Positions 44,411 to 54,812 of a DNA stretch of 64,000 bases are shown here, piece by piece; positions within the stretch are counted from its first letter, which is position 1, and the number at the start of each line of letters is the position of its first letter. The position numbers and the translations under genes were made by a program. The notes below the pieces were generated by a model, which saw only the letters and a list, made by a program, of their open reading frames with translations, was not told where the DNA came from and did no database searches. The stretch spans positions 60,311,247 through 60,375,246 of the forward strand of contig NC_088784.1 in the NCBI RefSeq assembly GCF_958450345.1, in the 5' to 3' direction. This DNA comes from Calliphora vicina. Lineage: Eukaryota; Arthropoda; Insecta; Diptera; Calliphoridae.

Positions 44411-45100
44411 TCACTCAATGTTCAAAAATTGGTGTATTTTTGATTTATATTTCAAATATCAAGTATGCAAAACGATCACAAATTAATTGTGCTGTGATGT
44501 ATTGAAATTCTTTTGAATGATTCATTCAAATGTACAAGAGAAATGTTCAATTGAATGTGATGTATATCAGGGATGGCAAAATAAGTACATTTGACTGTTT
44601 CTATACAATTCGATTCGAAGAACTACAATGGGACTTAAACGACTAAATAAAAATATAGAGTTTTATTAATTGCATTTCAATTTAACGAACTCAATAAAAG
44701 TTTCCCTTATGTTATATTTGATATTTGTTTTAAAAATAATTAAAAGTTAAAGAAACGAAATAAAATATTTTTTGTTTTAAACCAAATAGCTAATTTAAAC
44801 GTATTTTTTTTATTATTAAAAGTTTTAAGAAGTCCGGCTAAGTTAAATATGGTAAAATGAATGAAATCAGAATCTATATAGACAAATTTAAACCACTTAT
44901 TATTAAATTATTTTCTCTAAATATTAATATTCTTAACGTTTTAATATTAAGCGTCATAATAATTCCTTTAGAACTTAATATTTAAATTTGTATTAAGTCG
45001 AACTACTGGATATATTAATTTTCCTATTTTAAATAAAAAATATTCTGTTTTTCTCACAGAAAGAAAATAGTTTTGGTTGCGATAACCAAATTTATTGATA

Positions 45101-46391
45101 ACACAGGTCAACAGCATAAAAAGGCTTAATTAACCACTATATAGATTTGATTTTGATGGTTACCTAAGTACAAAAATGGTAAAATTTTTTAATTCTATGA
45201 ATAGATTTTTAAAAAAAAAATTTTTCTAAAATTGCGAATTTTTGTAGATGTTTCTCCACATAATTTATGATAACTCAAAAAGGTTTAGTCCGATATTATT
45301 GAGGTAATATTAAAAAAGTTCCAATTTACATGAAATTTAATCTGTTTATATATTACGTTTTATTCGGCTTTGTAGTTTCGGAGTTATAATAACAAATTGT
45401 AGCAAATATTTTTTACGTGAAAATAGCAAATTTTTGTGTTATAAATAACTCATGAAAAATTGAAAACGGCAGAAATGCTTCAGGTTTATTACTTTACCGC
45501 AAACCCAAATATAATGGCAACAAAATGAGATATCGATTATAGAAATCGATTGATTCTTTTCGAATTTATTCACAATTAAGTGAATTCGCTCATTTTCACA
45601 AAATTTAACTTTTTTGTTTGATATACATAACATTTAGTAGTTAATGTTCTTCTTTCGATTGATTGAATTTTGAAAACATTTTCTCCATGCTATGCACAAA
45701 TTTTCACATATAAACTGCGTTTCAATCGGCTCAGTAGTTTCGGAGTTATAATAACAAATTGAAGCAAAAAATATATTTTTTACATGAAAAATGCATTTTT
45801 TTTTTGTTTTGTAAAAATCATGAAAATCGAAAACGGCAGAAATTGTTCAGGTTCATTACTTTGTCACAAACCCACATTTAATAGCAACAAACTGAGATAT
45901 CGATCATAAAAATCTATTGATTATTTTCGAATTTATTCACAATTAAGTGAATTCGCTTATTTTCAGAAAATTTTTGTGTGCGTACAAGCCTGTACTTTGA
46001 GTGTACATTTACAGGTGTTTGGTTTTTGTTAAAATGTTCGTACAAAAACAAAACACATGTTAATAAAATTTCCTGAAATTCACTTAATTGTGAATAAATA
46101 CGAAAATAATCAATCAATTTTTATGATCGATATCTCATTTTGTTGCTATTATATGTGGGTTTGTGATAAAGTAACAAACCTGAACAATTTCTGCCGTTTT
46201 CGATTTTTCATGATTTTTTTAAAACCAAAAAATGTGCTATTTTCATATAAAAAATATATTTTTTGCTTCAATTTGTTATTATAATTTCGAAACTACTCGG
46301 CCGATATTTGTATTTCTAGAACCACAATACATCAAAATTGTGTAGTGGTTTAAAAATCCTCTAAAATTTTTTCGATTTTGTTGCCATGTGT
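45101..46391. mobile_element. Inverted-repeat element built from three copies of one unit
   Basis: Ends ACACAGGTCAACA (45101-45113) and TGTTGCCATGTGT (46379-46391) are imperfect inverted repeats. Inside, a unit of about 190 bp containing CACAATTAAGTGAATTCGC occurs in direct orientation at about 45415-45612 and 45785-45970 and inverted at about 46060-46270. The PPO-E block has no such element at the matching site. Confidence 0.7.
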
Positions 46392-46490
46392 AATTTAATG
46401 CTTCACTCTAAATGGGTTGACACAAAATCGGTTATTTAAATCCAAATTATTTTGTGTTAACTGATTTTCAGTTACTACTTAGTATCGATA

Positions 46491-47233
46491 TAATCGAATC
46501 AATCCATTGGCAACAAATCACTCAAGTTATATTCCAACTTTAAGAAGAAAACTTATGAAAAAGTCTCGCAAAATCCCGACAAAATTTTACCTCGATTTTC
46601 TAAACAAATATTCCCGTGATAAAATTTAACACAAACTAGTTTATAAATACATTAAAAATACTTAAAATTGCATGCTAATTGATTCATAATTGGTCATAGA
46701 TCCCACTTTAGTAATTAATATTTTATAATTGTAGTAATTCCTATAAATTCGGAATAATTAAATTTTATATAATTATAAATTACACTGCATCATTTCAAAA
46801 AATCGTTTCATAATTTACCATACCTTCTATATACAAATTTTGTACTTTTTGGTTTTTGGAAAAATTTGTGGAATTTCTGTCGACTTGATGTGGGTTTTTA
46901 AGATTAGTGGTTAAGTTAAGTTTAAAATGCGAATGTTGTTTTTGCGTCGTCGATTATTATGTTTTATAAGCGGCCAATGTTGGCCGATGAGAAGGAATAT
47001 TTAAGATTTTGCCAAATTTTTCCAAACTTATTCATAAATTACTCTTTGTTTTGATAATAAATTGTCACATTTTGTGACGTTGAACCCAAAAACATCAAAG
47101 TGAATTAACGTTAGATTGGTTTAATTTTTAGATTAACCAATGTGATTATTAATTGGCATTTGATCTTCAAGTAAAAAACCAGCCCATATTCGGTCGAAAT
47201 TCAATCATTTTATTTAGAGATTTAGCAGAATAA
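46491..47233. other. Intergenic DNA
   Basis: AT-rich with no recognised gene. A small palindrome GCGGCCAATGTTGGCCG lies near 46970. Confidence 0.4.
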
Positions 47234-47832
47234 GGGCCGTTTTCTCATTAGATGATTATCTTTTTTCCCAACGAAAAACTGAAGATTAAAGAAATTTGGG
47301 TTTCTCAATGTCTCATTTGCTTCTATTCTGTCGCAAAGCTAACCCGACCTCATCTGCCAATTATTTATTTATCGTACAGATAAATTCAATCAGCTGACTG
47401 CTGTTCATAGTTTGAATGTGTTTGTGTTTTTGTAAACGAAATTAAATAGATTTTATAAAAAAAAAATGTAATAAAGGAATTAACATTAATTTGATGGAGG
47501 ATGAACACGAAGAACATGAGTTCCAAGTGAATGCTGAAAAATTTTATCATGCCAGGCCTAACTACCTGGCAGACGTGGAGGATAATGAATATTTCAAAAG
47601 ATTCCGGCTGTCGATGGCCACGTTAAACAGCTGATATATGTAAACATGTTGTCAATTGAAGGCAGGGTTCCCAACTTTCACATCTATTTTGAGAGGCATT
47701 GCCAACTGAAAATAATCTTTTTTGTCGGTATATTGAGAAAAACAAAATTGTTAACGGACAGTTTATCGGCCTAATAAATTTATGTCGACATTTAGTAACA
47801 GGCAGTTTGTCGATACATTGAGAAAATGGTCC
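47234..47832. mobile_element. Harbinger-derived MITE with TAA target duplication
   Basis: Ends GGGCCGTTTTCTCA (47234-47247) and TGAGAAAATGGTCC (47819-47832) are inverted with one mismatch and flanked by TAA on both sides (47231-47233 and 47833-47835), the target size of PIF/Harbinger elements. At 599 bp it is an internally deleted derivative that still carries the start of a transposase frame. Confidence 0.8.
47494..47634 (+). pseudogene. N-terminal fragment of a Harbinger-type transposase
   Basis: 46 codons from ATG: an acidic start (MEDEHEEHEF), then YLADVEDNEYFKRFRLS, the segment that precedes the nuclease domain of HARBI1-like proteins (pattern D..FxRRFRL), then a stop. The catalytic part is missing. 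It supports the Harbinger assignment of the enclosing MITE. Confidence 0.6.
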
Positions 47833-47835
47833 TAA

Positions 47836-48198
47836 GATTAGTTAAGCTCAGTTCAGTTAATGCTGAAAAAATCCTTTCGAAACATACATATATTTTGTAA
47901 ATCATTTCGAATTCAATTTAAGCATATTTACATAAATAGTTTTCATTGTTAAATTTTATACTTTTTGATGTGAAACAAAAATCCCGGTATATCGCTCATC
48001 TATAGAAGCACAAATTAGCATATAAATGTGCGTAATGTTAACACAAAATCAACCCTATATTTATTTGACGAAATATTAACCAAATATAATGAAACCGTCG
48101 AAAATCGTTCTCACTGGGATATCTTACCAATGATTCAAGTAAAAGCAAAATTTCCTTTATTAAAGTAATTAATTTATTTTTTATAAAATTCCTTCATA
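47836..48198. other. Intergenic DNA downstream of PPO-D
   Basis: AT-rich, no gene or repeat recognised. Confidence 0.4.
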
Positions 48199-48204
48199 TT
48201 TATT
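48199..48204 (-). other. Candidate polyadenylation signal of PPO-D
   Basis: AATAAA on the minus strand, about 160 bases after the PPO-D stop codon. Confidence 0.5.
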
Positions 48205-48363
48205 TAATTTACAATTTACGAGCTGTTGAATAATTTATACTAACATTTATAATTAATTTACTCATTACACAAAATTTTAGCTAACACTTAAATTTGTATA
48301 TATAAGAAGAAATACATTTACTCTTAACAATCTATGAGAAATCTAATTTCCAAATGCGTTCAA

Positions 48364-50548
48364 TTAATTTTGGCGTTGAACAACTCTGTTGGGATCGTGA
48401 CGTATAACAACATCTACAATACTCATGTTGGGAGTCAGGAAATTGATCAGACTATCAGCTCCTTGGCGAGGCAAACGATCGAATGGATAACCCATGGGAC
48501 GACGATCAGGATAGAGGCGATCACGAACACCGCAGTATGAAGCAGCATCAGTGCAAGCACCAACCAGTTGTTGATCAACCTTTAAAGTATAACAATTAAA
48601 GTTGAATGAACAATGATTTGTAGATATTTAATATAAGTACTTACACGATCATCTTCATAGTTGGAGACCATAACAAACAATTCACAGGGCAATCCTTCGG
48701 GAAGACCCTTGGGTATTAACATGTGTTGGGGCCAACCACAACCACAGAAATTGAATTCCAACTCTTCGGGAGCACCAGCATTAGGACGATTCGCATCCAA
48801 GTTACGGAAAGTACGTTCGAATGGTATGGTAACACTGGAATCAGTAGAGCGACGACGAATGGTATTTTGACCAGGATTCACTTAAGAGAATGAAAATATT
48901 TCCTGTGATAATACCAAATTATTTTTTAGTGTTTCTACTTACACGCTACAACAAATTTATCCAATTCGACCATCAACAAACGTTGAACTCTCAACAACAT
49001 CTGCTGTCCTCTCTCGTCGGTCTTGGGTCCCAAAAATATACGTACTGTACCGAAACGTTGAGCTCCACTGTCGTTATTCACATTGATGGTATATGTAAAG
49101 GGAGCATGTTGCAAATGAGTAAAACGTGCAAAGACATTGCCTCTAGGTACGAAATCCATACCTCTAGATAGATCCACATCAGATTGTTGCCAAAATGTGG
49201 ATAAAATATTTGGACGGCCACCATCGGCTACCACCTGAACACCGGAAATAGTTACACCATCAAATTGCAGTTGTGGCAGATTATATGAAGGCAAGCGAAT
49301 TTTGTGTTCCTGGAATATCTCATCGATATAAGCATGCCATTTGTAGAAAACAGGATCACGCATAGCAGTAGCTGCATCACCCATTACTCCAAATGATTCT
49401 AAGTGACGATGATCAGGATCGTGGGCATACGAAATGAATACGTGACCCATGTTGTGTAGGTCACCATACAATGACCTATTTGGAGAGACAATTGAAGATT
49501 CCATAATATTACCCAAAATATCAATACCACGTTGTTCGTCCAAATTAATGCGATTACCACTTTCATCGACAACAAAACCTTGATTTATGGCATCGTAAAT
49601 GCGGGAACGCCATCTTTCCATATCAGAAACATCCAATTTAATTTGATCCAATTCACGGTCCAAATCGGAAATAGTGGTGTTTTCGAAACGTGGTGGCCAG
49701 GCACGACTGGCAACGAGGGAATCCATTTTTGGGAAATAACCCTCAGCAATGGGTTCGCGGAAATTATTGTATCTGGCAACACGAGCCAAATTGTTACTGA
49801 AACGCTCCATATTGTAACGAGCCACAATCTGCTGATGCATATAGTAAAATAATTCTCCACGACGATCCTTATTTACAATTGAACGATCACCAGCTTCGAA
49901 AGGATACACCAAATGCCAATGCCAGTGATGTAAATTGATACCCAAATCTTCACGGAAATACCACAAGCGGTGCTCCGGCTCCAAGTCAGAGGCAGTGTAG
50001 TCTCTAGGTATCACAATTGGCATACGAGAACCTTCCGAAACAACAGTGGCTTCTTCTCTCACTTGACGAAATACTTGAGAGTCGACATACTTTTCGGGGA
50101 AATTTTGAGCAAATGAAGGCAAATCCAAACCCTTGGTATCAGGTCGATGCAGCATTGCCACTGAGAGGGCATAATTAAAGAGGAAAGGATTCAAACGATC
50201 ACGAGCATAAACAGCTACACTTTGCAAATCATCAATTGAGCGCAATCCCATGAAAATGTCAATCAAACGTCCAGCAATACGTCTGTGGCGTGGAATGAAC
50301 AACGAGAATTGTTCTTCACGACCTAAGGACATGGGTATGCGTAAGTCAGGCAGGGAAATATCACGTACGGGAATTCGTTTCTCAGCTTTTTCTCCAAAAC
50401 GGCTTTGCACCTCATTACCAATTGGGCGATAACGATCGGTTAAAAACTTGTCTGGTATATCAAAGACAGTAATGGTTTCGCCCTTTTCCATAAACACAGG
50501 TTCATTGGGACGTTCGAACAACAGCAATAAATTTTTTCTGTCAGCCAT
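48364..50548 (-). CDS. PPO: PPO-D: prophenoloxidase, three exons, inverted orientation
   Basis: Exons 50548-48943, 48880-48645 and 48579-48364 (introns of 62 and 65 bp) give 685 residues. Copper histidines are at 208, 212, 238, 365, 369 and 405. Activation is expected at R50-F51. GCGWPQHM is in exon 2. The ATG at 50548 (MADRKNLLLLF) is supported by its leader and promoter; the open frame upstream has no ATG. It pairs with PPO-B in protein, leader and promoter but lacks most of the odd substitutions of PPO-B. Residue 521 is valine (LLRVQRLL), where B, C and E have aspartate and A has glutamate, a single GAT to GTT change. It is the only copy on the minus strand. Confidence 0.95.
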
Positions 50549-50683
50549 TATGATATTTTGCGATATTAAAAACAAACTTTTCGTTTTTTTAAAAGTTATG
50601 TATTTTTTTGGTGCCTCAAATTGAAGACTTACAACCGTTTGCGAATTTCCTTGCAATCTCTTTTCGGTGGTTTCCGTATTGGC

Positions 50684-50869
50684 ACTAATGACTGTGTATA
50701 GTTTGGGTCTCTATTTATAGTTGTCATGCTTGATGACAGTAGTTTTAATATTTTGCTTGTGGTTTCGATTTGTTGTTTATTAATTTTTGGGGTTTTTGCA
50801 CTATAAACGATATTTCAGTTTTGCATAAAAATTAACATAATTTCGGTAGTTCTGCTGATAAGAGATAAC
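50684..50869 (-). promoter_or_regulatory. PPO-D promoter, same architecture as PPO-B
   Basis: Read on the minus strand: GTTATCTCTTATCAGC (50869-50854), AACCACA (50764-50758), palindrome TGTCATCAAGCATGACA (50738-50722), TATAAATAG (50719-50711) and initiator TCATTAG (50690-50684). Confidence 0.65.
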
Positions 50870-52011
50870 AATTTTGTGTATGTAATTTTGGGTACCGCTT
50901 CTTTGATAATAGTGGAATTTTGGAAGGGAATTGTATTACTTTTAATGATATTAGGGTTTTATAGATGGAACATTTCTTTATGGATTCAAGTTACTAGAGG
51001 CACATGAAAAGTATTGCTTACGGGGACTGGTTTTGTGGGAAAATGACACCTAACTACTGCTACTTTTTTATTTGTCCGCTTAAAATTCCTTGTAATTATC
51101 AAATTAAATTAGTTAAGTATAACTGTCATTATTTAAAATTTGTAATCAGGTTACTATATTTTTATATCGACTATGCGATTTTAGAATTTTTGCCCTAAAG
51201 TTGAATTTTACATAAAAAAGGCGTTTTTTTGATGATCCTGGTCCCCTCGGTGTCAAATTTGTTTTCATTTAAAATATTTAACGTAAAGCTAGCTTTTCAA
51301 AATGTATAATTTAATAATCAATTTTCTTAGAAATTTTTAGATAAATTAAAAGGAAATGTTTGAATTGAACTACATATAACATTGGAGTCAGTCACGATTT
51401 TTAAACAATTCTTTTTTTGAATTTCTTCATGAATTTTTACTGCTATGCGTTTGCTATCCAATCGGCAATATCCCAATGTTTTAACTTTTCTAGAGGTTTT
51501 GTCGCACCGAAGTTATAAAAAATATATAAAATTTGAAATTTAAACCTCGATAGAATCCATACTATAGCAAATTTTAACATTTTAAGTAACTTCAAATTTC
51601 GTATTGCCACAGAGAACACGTGTTCCAAATTTAAAAAAAAAAACATTTCGAAACATTTTCTTTACTCACTAAGAGATAACTTAGTGATAACTCTGTTTTT
51701 ATTAAAATATTTTAATAAAAAAACAGAATTAACATTCATTTTTATTTTTTTGTTCCAATTTTATGTTATTTTCATAATGATTCAGACCAAGGATCGTAAA
51801 TAACGGCTATCCAGAAAATTTTAAATCAAATAATCTTTATGTTAGAGTCAACGGAGACCTATACTGTTGTATACCAATAGATTCTGGCCAATAGATATTG
51901 GCGTGCTCTTTCAGAATCTATGGTGATATTAAAAAAATTATCTCAACTCCACAGTTAACTGTTATTTTTCAATGTAAACTTAAAAGTATGCATGAAACAC
52001 TTAAAAAGGGA
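50870..52011. other. Intergenic DNA upstream of PPO-D
   Basis: AT-rich. Short frames at 51004-51198 and 51443-51646 have low-complexity composition and no recognisable domain. Nothing else was seen. Confidence 0.4.
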
Positions 52012-52475
52012 GTTTTAAATAGCCGTCATAAAAAAACTTATTTGAGGACTTTTGTTTTTTCCGTCATAAAATAAAAGTTATGTGAGGAGTTTTATTTTTT
52101 CCTTCAAAAAATAAAAGTCTTTTCGTTTATTTTCTACTTTTTTCAATATCTTTCTTTATTGAGTCTATCTTATATAATGCTTGTAGTAATTTATTTGTTT
52201 AAGACAAAAACAACAAAAATTTGATAATAGGAATTAAACAATAAGAAATTAAAATCACACTTGATTTTATTTTAATGAAAAATTATTCAATTGCAATGCA
52301 AGGGGCTTCACAAATTGTAATGATCTTACCAGAGGCAAGCCTTAGGTGGCAATTTACATAAAATGAGTTTTATTTTCTAAAGGGAAAAACAAAACTCTTC
52401 AAATGACTTTTATTTTATGACGGACAAAAATATAAGTCCTCAAATGAATTTTTTTTATGACGGAAAAATAAAACT
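52012..52475. mobile_element. 464-bp foldback/MITE with CGTCATAAAA arms
   Basis: Arms of about 90 bp are inverted: AGTTTTAAATAGCCGTCAT on the left against an AGTTTTATTTTTCCGTCAT-like complement on the right, each continuing through a TTTGAGGACTT word and a second CCGTCATAAAATAAAAGT word. No coding capacity. Confidence 0.7.
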
Positions 52476-52651
52476 AATATCTCAGGTAATTATGTAGGTG
52501 TTTTTTACTGAAACTCAATTGTTTCTAATCTGCCTAGAGGTTGTTGGCAGCACTAGAATCGCAGAAGGTGACCCAATCAGTCGCTTTGTCCTAAATATAC
52601 ATTATTAACGAAACCACAACTAATATTGATTATCACTAATTAATATTTCGA

Positions 52652-52821
52652 ATTGGAACATGGAACGTGCGCACACTCCTAGATCCATCTAAACTGATCC
52701 AAGTATGCAGAGAATTTGTCAACTGCAATCTGCTGCCCGTAGGACTGTGCGAAACTAGATGACCAGAATCAGTAGAAGTCAATACCTCCGATAATCTCAA
52801 AATCATATACTCCGGCAACCC
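52652..52821 (+). pseudogene. LINE endonuclease relic, RTE-like
   Basis: The plus strand reads IGTWNVRTLLDPSKLIQVC, then GLCETR, a TGA stop, and SDNLKIIYSGNP. TWNVRTL near the start of the frame with CETR about 30 residues later is typical of the apurinic-type endonuclease of RTE-like LINEs. No reverse transcriptase follows. Dead fragment. Confidence 0.65.
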
Positions 52822-52979
52822 GATACAATGATAGGATGGAATCCGTATTGAGACATAATTATATTAGCATAATTATTTCGTTTGGGCCTTATTGTGCTTT
52901 CAAAATACGGATCGTTTTATAAACTTATATTCCGGCCAAAAATCCATAACTTCTTTATTTCTTCATAAAAATGTTTAAA

Positions 52980-53480
52980 ATTTGGTATTTGTATTAAGAA
53001 TAACATAACCGATCGATCGATAAATATTTCGATGTTCAAATACAGGTTTTGGCCTGTACGGAAGTCGTCACGGATTGCCCTTCTTAGAACAAGCTAAAAA
53101 AATGTTTGGTGGTAGTTTAGGTCATTACGAAAGTTTTCTTCATCGACAAAATTTGGTTATTCATGTAAATGCCTGAAATTTAGTCCAAAAATGAAGAATA
53201 GCATAAGTGATTGAAAAAAATGGTCGTACAAATTTCGATATACATATACAGGGTTTGACCAAACAATCATGGATGTTTTATTCATGTAATGCCTGAAATT
53301 TGGTGTACATTTAAGAAAAACACACTTGATCAAATAAACATTGACGTTATAAAAGTATCGAAAAAATTATGTAATTTTTGTAAATGGCTTCAATTATGTT
53401 TATAATTAAAAATAACATAAATGATCCATTGAAAAAATTTCGACATACAAATACATGGTTACATAATTTTTGAAATTGAC
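52980..53480. repeat. Degenerate tandem repeats
   Basis: Phrases such as AATTTCGATATACATATACA and ATGCCTGAAATTTGG recur roughly every 120-130 bases with much divergence. No gene seen. Confidence 0.4.
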
Positions 53481-54461
53481 CACAAATATACAAAAAAATG
53501 TGTAAAATATTAAGGAAATCGTTCTGTTTATTGGAATAGCAGATAAGTGCAGTTGAAATTTATAGTACTTACTCTTGATACTTTACAGTATTAGATGTAA
53601 TTTACACTTAACGTCTAGTAGTCCCTTTTAATTTGTTCTGGCCTTTCAAACTTTTTTAATATAGTTTCTATAGATTTAAAACTAGTTCCTAATCTCTTCA
53701 CTTTTATATAAAAAGAAAACGCAAAAACTCTATAATATCTACGAGGAATAGTTAACTGCTAACTGTTTTATAAAAACATGTGCTAATTTGCAAAAAAAAA
53801 CTTTAAAGAAAAAAGCACAGGCTACTTCGATTCAAAAGTAAAAAAATCACATTTTTCTAATATTAAAATGACAAAAAAAAAACCTTTGACTTTACAGCAC
53901 TATAAATAACCATATAGTTACTTTATCGCCAAAATAATAATGATACTGTATATTATGAAGTGTTAAGAAAAATTTACTATTTATTTATTATAAATTTACT
54001 ACTCAAAATTTTATAAAAATTAAAAAAAACAAAAAACATTTTTGGTCGGAATTTACCACCGTGCAATATGGGTCTGCGTCAAATATTTCGATGTGTTACT
54101 CACGGAATGATGGTGGATATCAAAATAATATTTAACTTAAATAGAAACATACGTTTTTTTATTAAAACTTCTCTATAAGTTATACGTTCGCTACCTTTAC
54201 AGCAAACATTAAAGGCAAAAAACAGCATATCTAAATTCCAATCCAATCAAATGTTATTAAGCGTCTTTTCATGAAATGGTTTTTCTTAAAAAATTTTCCC
54301 GAAGTTAGATGACCTAAAATATTAAACTTATATAATTTTCACATCATGAACAAAAATTAGTTATATGTTTGTTAAATATTAACAATATTTAACAAAATCA
54401 ATTTAATGTTTTTAGTTCTTTATACATATGTATATATTTTTTTATTTTATAAAAAATTCAT
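53481..54461. other. Intergenic DNA upstream of PPO-E
   Basis: AT-rich, no coding pattern recognised. Confidence 0.4.
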
Positions 54462-54477
54462 ATTTTACCAATAAATG

Positions 54478-54718
54478 CTGATAATTACATATACATATAT
54501 CAGCAAAACTACCAAAATTATATTGTTTGACAAAAAACATAAAAACAAAATGATATCAATGATATGAAACACCAAAAAATATTAAAATAAATATACTGTG
54601 CAACCGCAAACTAACACAAATTGCAACTTTTTGCTCAAGTGTGCGAAAATTAAAATTTGCATTTATAAATCGAGTTAGACTATAAATAGTCAAACAAATT
54701 CTACTATAATCATCAGTT
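54478..54718 (+). promoter_or_regulatory. PPO-E promoter, same architecture as PPO-C
   Basis: GCTGATAA (54478-54485), RUNX-type AACCGCA (54602-54608), octamer ATTTGCAT (54655-54662), TATAAATAG (54681-54689) and TCAGTT (54713-54718). Confidence 0.6.
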
Positions 54719-54812
54719 CCAAAAGTGGAACAATCCTAGTAAGAACGATTAAAGTTCGTGGGAATAATCCAATAGTTTTCATTTTAAAATAACTACGAAC
54801 TAAACTGTTAAA

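Larger units (their letters stand above)
38937..46490 (+). repeat. Segmental duplication, block 1 (PPO-C and downstream DNA)
   Basis: This block matches 54462-60050 in the promoter, the gene, the 3' flank to about 41740, then again at 44430-44470 (AAGTATGCAAAACGATCA), 44640-45090 and 46400-46490. The gaps are private insertions: a Jockey relic with a solo LTR (41993-44410) and an inverted-repeat element (45101-46391). Confidence 0.85.
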
